A DNA stretch of 64,000 nucleotides from Oleomonas cavernae (GCF_003590945.1 NZ_QYUK01000011.1:462001-526000), one strand, 5' to 3'; counted from the stretch's first letter, positions 27,187 to 36,922 are shown. Notes: generated by a model from the sequence alone, not told the origin. Made by a program: numbers and translations.

Positions 27187-28200
27187 TCAGGCCGCGTCGG
27201 CGATCTTGACGATCAGCTTGCCGATATTGCCGCCGTCGAACAGCATGTTCAGGGTCTCGGGCGCCGTCTCCAGGCCGTCGACCACCGTCTCCTGCGCTTT
27301 CAACTTGCCCTCCAGCAGCCACTGCGCCAGTTGCATGCTGCCTTCGATATAGCGGTCCTTGAAATCGAGGACGATGAAGCCCTGCAACTTGATGCGTTTC
27401 ATCAGGAACGGGGTCAGGTCGTAGCGCGGCGGGTTGGCGTCGTTATAGGTCGAGATCATGCCGCACAGGGGCATGCGGCTGAACAGGTTCATGCGCTCGA
27501 CCACCGCCTCCATGATCTCGCCGCCCACATTCTCGAAATTGACATCGACGCCGTCGGGCGTGGCGGCCTTCAGCTGCTCGCGCCAGTCGGCCGCCTTGTA
27601 ATCGACGGCGGCGTCGAAGCCCAGTTCCCGGGTCAGGAAATCGCATTTCTTCTTGCCGCCGGCGATGCCCACCACACGGCAACCCTTGATCTTGGCGATC
27701 TGGCCGACAACCGTGCCCACGGCGCCGGCCGCGGCCGAGACGACGACGGTATCGCCCGCCTTGGGCTGGCCCAGCTCGATCAGGCCGAAATAGGCGGTGA
27801 GGCCGGTCATGCCGCAAGCGCCCATCAGCGCGGTCATCGGGATCGGCAGGCCCTGGGGGATGACCGTGGGCGGGAACAACTCGCCCGGCGCCCCGATCAG
27901 GCAGTAATCCTGCCAGCCCAGCAGGCCGTTGACCGTATCGCCCACCTGGTAGTCGGGGTTGTTGGAGGCGACGATGGTACCCACCCCGCCGCCCCGCATG
28001 ACCTCGCCCAGGGCGACGGGAGGCAGGTACTGGTCCATGTCGGACATCCAGATGCGGTTGGTCGGATCCAGCGACAGATAAAGGTTGCGCGCCACCGCCT
28101 GGCCCGGGCCGGGGGTGGGGACGGGGGCCTCCACCAGGTCGAAATCGTCGCGGGTCACGCGGCCCACCGGGCGGCGCTTCAAACGGAACTGGCGATTCAT
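27187..28200 (-). CDS. MDR NADP-dependent oxidoreductase, paralogue of the downstream gene
   Basis: 337 residues, MNRQFRLKRRPVGRVTRDDF. Same fold and motifs as its neighbour: LSLDPTNRIWMSDM in place of SVDPYMRGRM, VSAAAGAVGTVVGQIAKIKG as the NADP loop, VNFENVGGEIMEAVVERMN, and CGMISTYND. The two proteins share most landmark segments but differ throughout, so the duplication is old. Likely an ene-type reductase for unsaturated carbonyl compounds. The start codon faces nadE across about 100 bases with no obvious operator. GGAGGAG precedes the ATG. Confidence 0.88.
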   Translation of the reverse strand: MNRQFRLKRRPVGRVTRDDFDLVEAPVPTPGPGQAVARNLYLSLDPTNRIWMSDMDQYLPPVALGEVMRGGGVGTIVASNNPDYQVGDTVNGLLGWQDYCLIGAPGELFPPTVIPQGLPIPMTALMGACGMTGLTAYFGLIELGQPKAGDTVVVSAAAGAVGTVVGQIAKIKGCRVVGIAGGKKKCDFLTRELGFDAAVDYKAADWREQLKAATPDGVDVNFENVGGEIMEAVVERMNLFSRMPLCGMISTYNDANPPRYDLTPFLMKRIKLQGFIVLDFKDRYIEGSMQLAQWLLEGKLKAQETVVDGLETAPETLNMLFDGGNIGKLIVKIADAA

Positions 28201-28302
28201 GGGCACTCTCCTCCTTGTCGTTGGCGCAGACGATAGACCGAATAGCAGGGACGACAAATGTGTGCGTTGCGAGGGTGCCATTCGATCGCTAATGCTCATG
28301 TC

Positions 28303-29964
28303 ATGACCGACCGCCTGTGCCTCACCCTTGCCCAGATCGACTTCACCGTCGGCGACATCGCCGGCAATGTCGCCAAGATCCGCGCCGCCCGCGTCCATGC
28401 CGCGGCACAAGGCGCCGACCTGCTGGTCACCACCGAATTGTCGGTCACCGGCTACCCGCCCGAGGATCTGGTGCTGAAGCCGGCCTTCGTGGCCGATGCC
28501 CGCGCCGCGGTCGAGGCCCTGGCGCTGGAGACCGCCGACGGCGGCCCGGCGATGCTGGTCGGCACCCCCTGGGTCGAGGACGGCAATCTGCACAATGCGG
28601 TGGCGCTGCTCGACGGCGGCCTGATCGCCGCCCTGCGCTTCAAGGTCGACCTGCCCAATTACGGCGTGTTCGACGAGAAGCGCGTCTTCGTGCCGGCCCG
28701 GATGCCGGCCCCGGTCATCTTCCGCGGGGTGCGCCTGGGCCTGCCGATTTGCGAGGATGTCTGGACCCCGGCGGTCTGCGCACCCTTGGCCGAACAGGGG
28801 GCAGAGATCTTCATCGTGCCCAACGGCAGCCCCTTCGAGGCCGACAAGGATGACGTCCGCATCGATCTGGTGCGCGACCGCGTGGCCGAGACCGGCGTGC
28901 CCATGATCTATGTGAACCAGGTCGGTGGCCAGGACGAACTGGTGTTCGACGGGGCGAGCTTTGGCGTCGGTGCCGATGGCGGAAAGCTGTTCCAGATGCC
29001 GATCTTCGCCGAGGCGATGGCGACCATCGAACTGCATCGGCTGAAGAACGGCTGGGCCTGCGCCGGCGGCCCCCATGTCGAACTGCCGGAGGGGCTCGGC
29101 CAGATCTATGGCGCCATGGTCCTGGGCCTGCGCGACTACGTGACCAAGAACCGCTTCCCCGGCGTGGTGCTGGGCCTCTCGGGCGGTATCGATTCGGCGA
29201 TTTCGGCGGCGGTGGCGGTCGATGCCCTGGGCGCCGACCGGGTCTGGTGCGTCATGCTGCCGTCGCGCTATACCGGCAGCGAGAGCCTGGAGGACGCCGC
29301 CGAATGCGCGCGCCTGCTGGGCATCCGCCTGGACGAGATCGGGATCGAGCCGGCGGTAGGCGCCTTCACCCAGATGCTGGGACCCATGTTCAACGGGCGC
29401 AAACCCGACATTACGGAAGAAAACATCCAGTCGCGCGCCCGCGGCCTCACCTTGATGGCGCTGTCCAACAAGTTCGGCCACATGGTCATGACCACGGGCA
29501 ACAAGTCCGAAGTGTCGGTCGGCTATGCCACGCTCTATGGCGACATGTGCGGCGGCTATTCGGTCTTGAAGGACCTGTACAAGACCACGGTCTTTGCCCT
29601 GTCCGAGTGGCGCAACAAGCACAAGCCCGACGGCGCGCTCGGCCCTGATGGCCCGGTGATGCCCCAGCGGGTGATCACCAAGCCGCCCACGGCGGAATTG
29701 CGCGAAAACCAGAAGGACCAGGACAGCCTGCCGCCCTACGAGGTGCTGGACGACATCCTCCAGGCCCTGGTCGAGGACGAGATGGCGTTCGAGGAGGTGG
29801 TCGCCCGCGGCCACGACCCGGCCACCGTGCGCCGGATCGAGCACCTGCTATACGTTGCCGAATACAAGCGCCGGCAAGCCGCGCCGGGGGTGAAGATCGG
29901 CCGCAAGCTGTTCGGCCGCGACCGCCGCTACCCCATCACCAACGGCTTCCGCGACGCCCATTGA
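28303..29964 (+). CDS. nadE: Glutamine-dependent NAD+ synthetase
   Basis: 553 residues with two domains. The N-terminal nitrilase-type glutaminase (residues 1-260) has Glu in TTELSVTGYPPEDL, Lys in RFKVDLPNYGVFDEKR, and Cys in LPICEDVW. The C-terminal ammonia-dependent synthetase has the PP-loop SGGIDS near 294, SRYTGSESLEDAAECARLLG, and NKSEVSVGYATLYGDMCGGY. It amidates nicotinate adenine dinucleotide to NAD using glutamine and ATP. The ATG at 28303 fits family starts (TLAQIDFTVGDIAGN follows), but it has no good ribosome site; an ATG at 28258 has AGGGA upstream and would add 15 residues. It is transcribed away from the two reductases. Confidence 0.93.
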   Translation: MTDRLCLTLAQIDFTVGDIAGNVAKIRAARVHAAAQGADLLVTTELSVTGYPPEDLVLKPAFVADARAAVEALALETADGGPAMLVGTPWVEDGNLHNAVALLDGGLIAALRFKVDLPNYGVFDEKRVFVPARMPAPVIFRGVRLGLPICEDVWTPAVCAPLAEQGAEIFIVPNGSPFEADKDDVRIDLVRDRVAETGVPMIYVNQVGGQDELVFDGASFGVGADGGKLFQMPIFAEAMATIELHRLKNGWACAGGPHVELPEGLGQIYGAMVLGLRDYVTKNRFPGVVLGLSGGIDSAISAAVAVDALGADRVWCVMLPSRYTGSESLEDAAECARLLGIRLDEIGIEPAVGAFTQMLGPMFNGRKPDITEENIQSRARGLTLMALSNKFGHMVMTTGNKSEVSVGYATLYGDMCGGYSVLKDLYKTTVFALSEWRNKHKPDGALGPDGPVMPQRVITKPPTAELRENQKDQDSLPPYEVLDDILQALVEDEMAFEEVVARGHDPATVRRIEHLLYVAEYKRRQAAPGVKIGRKLFGRDRRYPITNGFRDAH

Positions 29965-30002
29965 AGGCTTGCTTCCCGGCGCCTTGCTCCTAAAACACTG
30001 TC

Positions 30003-30112
30003 GTCACCCCGGACTTGATCCGGGGTCCATGGTGGTGCGAGGCTGACTATCGCAGCTTTTTAAATGGCTTCCGTGCGTTTCTGCGATGGATTCCGGCTTT
30101 CGCCGGAATGAC
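30003..30112. repeat. Composite dispersed palindrome
   Basis: The left part GTCACCCCGGACTTGATCCG continues to CCAT at 30030 and forms its own inverted repeat (CCCCGGA/TCCGGGG). The right part (30086-30112) is the right arm of the 26049-26161 element with one change. The two arms come from different variants of the family, so this copy looks like a recombinant. It fills the gap between nadE and the small ORF at 30153. Confidence 0.7.
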
Positions 30113-30152
30113 GAGCGGGACGGGACGCTTTCTACGGGCAGTGTGATTCGAA

Positions 30153-30329
30153 ATGGATGAAACAGAATATCTCTTGTCCAACCCGGCGAACCGGCGCCGG
30201 CTGGATCAGGCTATTGCGGAACTTAACCGCGGTGCCGGGGTGATCCTGACGCCTGAAGAATGGGATAGGATAACGAAAAGCACCGGGGAGGTCGCTGAAG
30301 CGATGCCCTCGCCCAACAAGGCCGAGTAA
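30153..30329 (+). CDS. 58-residue protein, antitoxin-like (Phd/YefM C-terminal pattern)
   Basis: [20 protein letters not shown] is the start; the rest holds [17 protein letters not shown] and a charged tail. The E-T-x-Y-L-L-x-x-P-A-N-x-x-R-L-x-x-A-I pattern matches the C-terminal toxin-wrapping part of YefM/Phd antitoxins, but here it begins the protein, so the DNA-binding half is missing. No toxin gene is beside it. The ribosome site is weak, and gltX begins seven bases after its stop. It may be an antitoxin remnant or a small stand-alone protein. Codon use looks like its neighbours. Confidence 0.55.
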   Translation: MDETEYLLSNPANRRRLDQAIAELNRGAGVILTPEEWDRITKSTGEVAEAMPSPNKAE

Positions 30330-30336
30330 CACCTCC

Positions 30337-31674
30337 TTGACCATTCACGTTCGTTTCGCGCCCAGCCCGACGGGCCGGCTGCATGTCGGCAATGCCCGCA
30401 TCGCCCTGGTGAACTGGTTGTTTGCCCGGGCGCAGGGCGGGCAGTTCATGTTCCGCCTCGATGATACCGATACCGAACGCTCTACCGCCGAGTTCGCGGC
30501 GGGGATCGAGGAAGATCTGCGCTGGCTGGGCCTGGCCTGGGACAGCTTTGCCCGCGAGAGCGACCGCATGGCGCGCTATGCCCGGGCGGTCGAGGATCTG
30601 AAGGCGGCCGGCCGGCTCTACCCGGCCTGGGAAACCGCGGAGGAACTGGACCTCAAGCGCAAGCTGCAGATCGCCCAGCACCGCCCGCCGGTCTATGACC
30701 GGGCGGCGTTGAACCTCGGCGCAGCCGACCATGAACGGCTGACCGCCGAGCGCGGCCCGCCGCATTGGCGCTTCAAGCTGGACGGCCGCCGGGTGACCTG
30801 GAGCGACCTGGTAAAGGGCGAGACCGTGGTGGATACGGCGTCGCTGTCCGATCCGGTGCTGATCCGCGCCGACGGCCGGCCGCTCTATACCCTGACCTCG
30901 GTGGTCGATGACATCGATTTCGCCATCAGCCACGTCATCCGGGGCGAGGACCACGTCACCAATACCGGCGTGCAGATCGAATTGTTCGAGGCCCTGGGCG
31001 GGGCGGTGCCGGGCTTCGGCCACCTGTCGCTGCTGGTCGATGCCAGTGGCGCCGGCCTGTCCAAGCGCACCGGTTCGCTCTCGCTGGGCTCATTGCGCGA
31101 ACAGGGGATCGAGCCCTTGGCCGTGAACGGCCTGCTGGCCCGGCTGGGCACGGCTGACCCCGTGGAGCCGGTGGCCACGCTGGAATCGCTGATCGACGGC
31201 TTCGATATCGGCCGCTTCGGCAAGGCGCCGGCGCGCTTCGATCCGGCCGAACTGGCGGCCCTCTCGGCCCGCACCCTGCACCTGCTGTCCTTCGAGGCGG
31301 TGCGGGACCGCCTGCCCGAAGGGGCGAGCGAGGCCTTCTGGCACGCCGTGCGCGGCAACCTGGCGACGCTGGCCGAGGCTGCCGTGTGGTGGCAGGTGGT
31401 GACCGGGCCGCTCGCCGTGCCGGCTATCGACGACGCCGCGGCGGTGCTGGCCGCTGCCGCACAGATGCTGCCTCCCGGCCCGCATGACGAGACGGTCTGG
31501 TCGACCTGGACCAAGAGCATCGGCGCCGCGACCGGGGTCAAGGGCAAGGCCCTGTTCCTGCCCCTGCGCCTGGCGCTGACCGGCCAGGACCATGGCCCTG
31601 AAATGCGAGTACTGCTGCCCCTGATCGGCGAAAACGAGCTTCGTCGCCGGTTGAACACGGCCCTGGGTAAATAG
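30337..31674 (+). CDS. gltX: Glutamate-tRNA ligase
   Basis: 445 residues, class I aminoacyl-tRNA synthetase. HIGH-type motif: [20 protein letters not shown] near residues 7-26. KMSKS-type motif: LSKRTGS near 241. Also [10 protein letters not shown] and [23 protein letters not shown]. It charges tRNA-Glu, and in many alphaproteobacteria it is one of two copies (GltX1/GltX2), one of which also mischarges tRNA-Gln for the GatCAB route; which one this is cannot be decided here. The TTG at 30337 is the only start that keeps the N-terminal strand. The Shine-Dalgarno is poor, perhaps because of coupling to the small ORF seven bases upstream. Confidence 0.92.
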   Translation: MTIHVRFAPSPTGRLHVGNARIALVNWLFARAQGGQFMFRLDDTDTERSTAEFAAGIEEDLRWLGLAWDSFARESDRMARYARAVEDLKAAGRLYPAWETAEELDLKRKLQIAQHRPPVYDRAALNLGAADHERLTAERGPPHWRFKLDGRRVTWSDLVKGETVVDTASLSDPVLIRADGRPLYTLTSVVDDIDFAISHVIRGEDHVTNTGVQIELFEALGGAVPGFGHLSLLVDASGAGLSKRTGSLSLGSLREQGIEPLAVNGLLARLGTADPVEPVATLESLIDGFDIGRFGKAPARFDPAELAALSARTLHLLSFEAVRDRLPEGASEAFWHAVRGNLATLAEAAVWWQVVTGPLAVPAIDDAAAVLAAAAQMLPPGPHDETVWSTWTKSIGAATGVKGKALFLPLRLALTGQDHGPEMRVLLPLIGENELRRRLNTALGK

Positions 31675-31734
31675 GAATAGCTGATCGATAGGGAAGATCT
31701 GCCCCAGATGGTATAAGGAAAAATCAAGGAAACC

Positions 31735-32919
31735 GTGGCTTTCTCGGGGGGCGAGATGGTCGCGGCTGTGGGGGATGGTGCCTGTATGAGCCTGCGTGAT
31801 CAGGGCAAGTCGGTTGAGGAGCGTGCCGTCAGGCCCATGCGAACGGCCATTGCCGCGGCCGGCTTCGCGTTCTTGATCACCAACGCGGTTTTTCTGCTGC
31901 TGGTGGTGTTTCTGCGCCACCAGATCGAGCGTGAAACCGACATCGTCGGGCAATTCCTGGCCGCCCATCTCGCCGATGGCGCCAGGGACCTCGACGACCA
32001 GCCCGCCACCGGAAAAATTCTGGCCCTGAGTTCGGTCTCCGCGCCCTTGCCCGACGGCGAGCCCACGGCCTGCACCGAACGGCTGGCGGCCTGGTACAGT
32101 GCCCAGTTTCCCGATGGCGACCAGACCGGGATTGCCGCCTTCGTCCGGCCGATCTGCCAGGGCAGGGTGGCCAATGTCGGCTACGGCCGCCGCTTCGGGG
32201 TGGTGGATGTGCTGATCCGCCGGGCCGGCCCCACCGGCCAGATCATGGTCGATGCGGTCACCGTCCGGCGCAGTGATTTGAGCGCGGTGGATCTGGTCGT
32301 GCAGAATCCGCGCCTGCCGGTGGTCGCCGCCGTCGTCGCCCTGCTGGCCGGGATCTTCGCCTATTTCATGCGCCGGCAGCCCTATCGGCTTTATCTCGCC
32401 GCCCGGCAGAACGCGGCGACCGACGGGCTTTCCGGCGTGCTGCGGCGCGAGGAGTTTTTCGCCGGCGCCGAGGAACTGGTCCGGGATGCACGGTTGAACA
32501 GCCATGCCGTCAGCCTGCTGGCACTCGACATCGACCATTTCAAGTCGGTCAACGACCGGTTCGGCCATGCCGCCGGCGACGAGGTGATCCGCATCTGCGG
32601 CAACCTGATCAGCGCCACGGTGCGCGGCGGCGACCTGGTAGGCCGGATCGGCGGCGAGGAGTTCATGGTGCTGCTGCCCGATCTGCCCAAATTCATCGGT
32701 GCCGAGGTGGCGGACCGCCTGCGCAAGCGCATCAAGTCCCATGGCTTCGCCTTCGGCGACGAAACCTTCTTTGCCACGGTCAGCATCGGCGTCTCGTCCA
32801 TGATGCAGGCGGACACCCTGCAAACCCTGGCCGAGCGGGCCGATCGGCGGCTCTACCAGGCCAAGCGGACAGGCCGGAACCGGGTCGTCTGGGAAGACGA
32901 GGACAATTTCGACTATTGA
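31735..32919 (+). CDS. Membrane-bound diguanylate cyclase (GGDEF) with intact I-site
   Basis: 394 residues. Two membrane segments (AIAAAGFAFLITNAVFLLLV near 38-60 and LPVVAAVVALLAGIFAYFM near 200-218) enclose a periplasmic region of about 140 residues with two cysteines (CTERL, PICQG) that could be a sensor. The cytoplasmic GGDEF domain has GRIGGEEF with GGEEF at 306-310 and RGGD at 297-300, the exact five-residue spacing of the c-di-GMP inhibitory site. It should make c-di-GMP and be product inhibited. The GTG at 31735 has AAGGA four bases upstream; later ATGs at 31756 and 31786 are possible. It sits alone between gltX and cysS. No EAL domain. Confidence 0.9.
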   Translation: MAFSGGEMVAAVGDGACMSLRDQGKSVEERAVRPMRTAIAAAGFAFLITNAVFLLLVVFLRHQIERETDIVGQFLAAHLADGARDLDDQPATGKILALSSVSAPLPDGEPTACTERLAAWYSAQFPDGDQTGIAAFVRPICQGRVANVGYGRRFGVVDVLIRRAGPTGQIMVDAVTVRRSDLSAVDLVVQNPRLPVVAAVVALLAGIFAYFMRRQPYRLYLAARQNAATDGLSGVLRREEFFAGAEELVRDARLNSHAVSLLALDIDHFKSVNDRFGHAAGDEVIRICGNLISATVRGGDLVGRIGGEEFMVLLPDLPKFIGAEVADRLRKRIKSHGFAFGDETFFATVSIGVSSMMQADTLQTLAERADRRLYQAKRTGRNRVVWEDEDNFDY

Positions 32920-33012
32920 GTGCCCGCGGGCGCATTGCTGGCCGGCCGTCGGCTGGATGGACCGGCTTGATCCGATCTGCTAATCCCTGTGCCCTCAATC
33001 GGAGGACGACGG

Positions 33013-34404
33013 GTGGCACTGGTTCTGCATAACGGCGCGACGGGCAAGCGGGAAGAATTTGTCCCCCTACGGCACGATTCGGTCGGCATGTATGTCTGCG
33101 GGCCGACCGTCTACGACTTCGCCCATATCGGCAATGCGCGGCCCGTCATCGTCTTCGACGTGCTCTACCGCCTGCTGAAGCGCCGCTACGCGACCGTCCA
33201 CTATGTCCGCAACATCACGGACATCGACGACAAGATCAACGCCCGGGCCAAGGCCTCGGGCGAGCCGATTTTGGCGATTACCGCGCGCACCACTGCCGCC
33301 TTCCACGAGGACATGGCCGCCCTGGGGGCGCTGCCGCCCGATGCCGAGCCGCGGGCCACCAGCCATATTCCGCAGATGATCGCCATGATCGAGCGGCTGA
33401 TCGAGCGCGGCTTCGCCTATGTCGCCGCGGGCCACGTCCTGTTCAACGTGCCGGCCAAGGCGGACTACGGCAAGCTGTCGAACCGCAGCCGGGACGAGTT
33501 GATCGCCGGCGCCCGCATCGACGTGGCGCCCTACAAGCGCGATGCGGCGGACTTCACCCTGTGGAAGCCGTCGGACGCCGAGACCCCGGGCTGGGACAGC
33601 CCCTGGGGCCGCGGCCGGCCCGGCTGGCACATCGAGTGCAGCGCCATGAGCCTGGCGCAGTTGGGCAAGACCTTCGACATTCACGGCGGCGGCCGCGACC
33701 TGGTCTTTCCCCATCACGAGAACGAGGTCGCCCAGTCGGAAGCGGCCAATGGCGCGCCCTTCGTGCGCTATTGGGTGCATAACGGCTTCCTGACCGTGAA
33801 CGGCGAGAAAATGTCCAAGAGCCTGGGCAATTTCATCATCGTCCGCGACGCCCTGAAGCAGGCGCCGGGCGAGGCCCTGCGCCTCAACATGCTCTCGACC
33901 CATTACCGTGCGCCGATGGACTGGAACGACGACGGCATCGCCCGCGCCCGCCTGGCGCTCGACCGCTGGTACGGCCTGATCGAGAAGGCCGAGGTGCATT
34001 GGGGCCGGTCGATCACGCCCGATACGCACCTGCCGGCCGGGGTCGAGGCGGCGCTGGACGACGACCTGAACACGCCCCAGGCGATCGCGGAGATGCACCA
34101 GATCGCCAACGCCGCCTTCCAGTGCGGCACCGAGGATGCCCTGGTGCCCGCCGCCGCCGCCCTGAAGGCCGCGGGCCTGGTGCTGGGCATCCTGCAGGAT
34201 GAGGCACATCACTGGTTCCGCTGGCAGCCCCGGGGGGCGGACGGCCTGGACGAGGCCGCGATCGAGGCGGCGATCGAAGCGCGCAAGGCCGCGCGCAAGG
34301 CCAAGGATTTTGCGCAGGCCGATCGCATCCGCGACGACCTCGTCGCCCGGGGGATCGTTCTCGAGGACGGCCCCGCGGGCACCAAGTGGAAACGGGTATC
34401 ATGA
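33013..34404 (+). CDS. cysS: Cysteine-tRNA ligase
   Basis: 463 residues. Class I synthetase with [17 protein letters not shown] (zinc-binding Cys and the HIGH-like HIGN), [38 protein letters not shown] (zinc ligands), and the KMSKSLGNF signature. It attaches cysteine to tRNA-Cys. The GTG at 33013 has GGAGGA six bases upstream and gives [16 protein letters not shown]. The stop overlaps the ATG of cimA (ATGA at 34401-34404), which begins a cysS-cimA-trmJ operon. Confidence 0.94.
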   Translation: MALVLHNGATGKREEFVPLRHDSVGMYVCGPTVYDFAHIGNARPVIVFDVLYRLLKRRYATVHYVRNITDIDDKINARAKASGEPILAITARTTAAFHEDMAALGALPPDAEPRATSHIPQMIAMIERLIERGFAYVAAGHVLFNVPAKADYGKLSNRSRDELIAGARIDVAPYKRDAADFTLWKPSDAETPGWDSPWGRGRPGWHIECSAMSLAQLGKTFDIHGGGRDLVFPHHENEVAQSEAANGAPFVRYWVHNGFLTVNGEKMSKSLGNFIIVRDALKQAPGEALRLNMLSTHYRAPMDWNDDGIARARLALDRWYGLIEKAEVHWGRSITPDTHLPAGVEAALDDDLNTPQAIAEMHQIANAAFQCGTEDALVPAAAALKAAGLVLGILQDEAHHWFRWQPRGADGLDEAAIEAAIEARKAARKAKDFAQADRIRDDLVARGIVLEDGPAGTKWKRVS

Positions 34405-36068
34405 GCCGGGAACGCCTTTATCTCTTCGACACCACCCTGAGGGACGGCGCGCAGACGCGCGGCGTCGATTTCTCGGTCGAGGACAAGCGTGCCATTGCCA
34501 TTGCCCTGGACAAGATCGGCGTCGACTACGTCGAGGGCGGCTGGCCCGGCGCCAACCCGACCGATACCGCCTTCTTCGCCGATCCGCCGGCCCTGAAACG
34601 TGCCACCTTCACCGCCTTCGGCATGACCAGGCGGCCCGGGCGCAGCGCCGACAACGATCCGGGCCTCGCCGGCCTGACCGGCACGGCGGCGCCGGCCATC
34701 TGCATCGTCGGCAAGTCGTGGGATTTCCAGGTCAAGGTCGCCCTCGACATCCCGCTGCACGAGAATGTCGAAATCATCGGGGACTCGATCGCCCACCTCG
34801 CCGCCAAGGGGCGCGAGGCGATGCTCGATGCCGAGCATTTCTTCGATGGTTACAAGGCCAACCCGGCCTATGCGATGGAATGCATCCGCGCCGCCTGGGC
34901 CGCAGGCGCCAAGTGGGTGGTGCTGTGCGATACCAATGGCGGCACGCTGCCCCACGAGGTCGAGCGGATCGTGGCCGATGTGGCCGATGCGGTGCCCGGC
35001 ATCCGGCTTGGCATTCATGCCCATAACGACACCGAGAATGCGGTGGCCAATTCGCTGGCGGCGATCCGTTCGGGCGCGCGCCAAGTCCAGGGCACCCTGA
35101 ACGGCCTGGGCGAGCGTTGCGGCAATGCCAACCTGGTCAGCCTGATCGGCACCCTGTGCCTGAAGCCCGATTTCGCCGAGCGTTTCGAGACCGGCATCAC
35201 GCAGGACGGCCTGCGCCATCTGACGCAAACCTCGCGCCTGCTGGACGAGATCCTCAATCGCAGCCCCAACCGCCACGCCGCCTATGTCGGCCAGGCGGCC
35301 TTTGCCCACAAGGGCGGGCTTCACGTCTCGGCCGTGCTGAAGGACCCGCGCACCTACGAGCACGTGCCGCCGGAAAGCGTCGGCAACGAGCGCCATGTGC
35401 TGATCTCCGACCAGGCCGGCAAGTCCAACATCCTGGCCCGGCTGCACGATGTCGGTATCGATCTCGACCCCAAGGACCCCCGTGTCGACCGTCTGCTCGA
35501 GACGGTGAAGGAGCGGGAATATCTGGGCTATTCCTATGATGGCGCCGATGCCTCGTTCGAGTTGATGGCGCGCCGCGTGCTGGGCCAGATCCCCGACTAT
35601 TTCTTCGTCGAGAGTTTCAAGGTCCTGGTCGAGCGGCGTTACAACGCACGCCGCGAACTGGTCACCGTGTCCGAGGCGATCGTACGCACCCAGGTCGACG
35701 GCAACAAGCTGCTGTCGGTGGGCGAAGGCAACGGCCCGGTCAACGCCCTCGACGCCGCGTTGCGCCAGGACCTGGGCAAGTACCAGCGCTATATCGAGGA
35801 TCTGGAACTGGTCGATTTCAAGGTCCGCATCCTGCAACTGGGCAATGCCGCCGCGGTGTCCGGCCCGGCCTCGGTCGACCGTTGGCAGGCTGGTACCGGC
35901 GCTGTTACCCGGGTGCTGATCGAGAATGCCGATGGCCAGGGCAATCGCTGGTTCACCGTCGGTGTCTCGCCCAATATCGTCGAGGCCTCGTTCCAGGCGC
36001 TGACCGACGCCATCGTCTACAAGCTCTATCGCGACGGTGCGCCGGCAGGCACCGGCCCGGCCGAATGA
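34401..36068 (+). CDS. cimA: (R)-citramalate synthase
   Basis: 555 residues. HMGL-like TIM-barrel domain starting LYLFDTTLRDGAQTRGVDFS, with WVVLCDTNGGTLPHEVE, GIHAHNDTENAVANSLAA, and GTLNGLGERCGNANLVSLIG, then the C-terminal LeuA-type regulatory domain (DFKVRILQLGNAAAVSGPASV...). It condenses pyruvate with acetyl-CoA to citramalate, the threonine-independent start of isoleucine synthesis. The subfamily (TIGR00977-type) is about this long and is often beside cysS. ATGA overlaps join it to cysS upstream and to trmJ downstream. Homocitrate or isopropylmalate synthase activity is the alternative, but the sequence pattern favours citramalate. Confidence 0.9.
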   Translation: MSRERLYLFDTTLRDGAQTRGVDFSVEDKRAIAIALDKIGVDYVEGGWPGANPTDTAFFADPPALKRATFTAFGMTRRPGRSADNDPGLAGLTGTAAPAICIVGKSWDFQVKVALDIPLHENVEIIGDSIAHLAAKGREAMLDAEHFFDGYKANPAYAMECIRAAWAAGAKWVVLCDTNGGTLPHEVERIVADVADAVPGIRLGIHAHNDTENAVANSLAAIRSGARQVQGTLNGLGERCGNANLVSLIGTLCLKPDFAERFETGITQDGLRHLTQTSRLLDEILNRSPNRHAAYVGQAAFAHKGGLHVSAVLKDPRTYEHVPPESVGNERHVLISDQAGKSNILARLHDVGIDLDPKDPRVDRLLETVKEREYLGYSYDGADASFELMARRVLGQIPDYFFVESFKVLVERRYNARRELVTVSEAIVRTQVDGNKLLSVGEGNGPVNALDAALRQDLGKYQRYIEDLELVDFKVRILQLGNAAAVSGPASVDRWQAGTGAVTRVLIENADGQGNRWFTVGVSPNIVEASFQALTDAIVYKLYRDGAPAGTGPAE

Positions 36069-36919
36069 CCAGCGACGAAGAGACCATACGCGCCCCCGGC
36101 GCCATGCCCTTCGGGGTCGGCATCGGGGCGCGGCCCAAGCCCAAGGGCGTCGGCCAGGGGCCCAAGGACGGGCCCGGCCCGGTGGTCATCCTGGTCACGC
36201 CGCAGATGGGCGAGAACATCGGCACGACAGCGCGCGCCATGGCCAATTTCGGCCTGAGCGAACTGCGCCTGGTTGCCCCGCGCGACGGCTGGCCCAACGA
36301 GCGTGCCTTCTCGGCCGCCTCGGGGGCCGACTGGATCCTGCAGGAAGCCCGGGTGTTCGAGACCACGGCGGCGGCGGTGGCCGATCTTACCCGCGTCTAT
36401 GCCACCACGGCGCGCGACCGCGACATGGTCAAGCCGGTGGTGACGCCCAGGCGCGCCGCCCTGGAATTCAAGGCCTTCATCGACGACGGCCGCAAGCCGG
36501 GCATCCTGTTCGGGCCCGAGCGCACGGGCCTGGAAAACGACGACGTGGCCCTGTCCCACACCATCCTGAACGTGCCGACCTCGCCGCGCTTCTGGTCGCT
36601 GAACCTGGCCCAGGCGGTGCTGCTGGTGGCCTATGAATGGCACATGCTGGGTGTCGAATCGCCCGATCGCTTCCTGCGCATCGGCCAGACCGAGCCCGCC
36701 CCGCAGGGCGAGGTCCAGGCCCTGGTCGATCACCTGGTCGCGGAACTGGACGATGCCGGCTTCCTGCGCCCGCCGGAAAAGAAGCCCTCGATGGTGCGCA
36801 ACATCACCAGTTTCATCCAGCGCGCCGAACCCACCACCCAGGACGTCCGCACCTTCCGCGGCGTGATCCGCGCCCTGACCCGGCGCTTCCAGCGCAATGC
36901 GCCAAAGCCCGGCGCCTGA
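36065..36919 (+). CDS. trmJ: tRNA methyltransferase, TrmJ-like SPOUT family
   Basis: 284 residues. SpoU-type SPOUT methyltransferase: VILVTPQMGENIGTTARAMANFG near residue 42, LRLVAPRDGWPN, ILFGPERTGLENDDV, and LNVPTSPRFWSLNLAQAVLLVAYE, which build the SAM-binding knot. The C-terminal helical extension (VQALVDHLVAELDDAGFLRPPEKKPSMVRNI, given in part) is typical of TrmJ, which 2'-O-methylates position 32 of some tRNAs. A Pro/Gly-rich leader of about 30 residues precedes the domain. It overlaps the cimA stop by ATGA. A strong hairpin repeat follows four bases after its stop. Confidence 0.88.
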   Translation: MTSDEETIRAPGAMPFGVGIGARPKPKGVGQGPKDGPGPVVILVTPQMGENIGTTARAMANFGLSELRLVAPRDGWPNERAFSAASGADWILQEARVFETTAAAVADLTRVYATTARDRDMVKPVVTPRRAALEFKAFIDDGRKPGILFGPERTGLENDDVALSHTILNVPTSPRFWSLNLAQAVLLVAYEWHMLGVESPDRFLRIGQTEPAPQGEVQALVDHLVAELDDAGFLRPPEKKPSMVRNITSFIQRAEPTTQDVRTFRGVIRALTRRFQRNAPKPGA

Positions 36920-36922
36920 AAG

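Noticed and set aside
27187-29844. An 885-codon minus-strand frame covering a reductase and the nadE region
   Set aside because: Only the part up to 28200 is the real reductase, with its own ATG and ribosome site; the rest is antisense to nadE.
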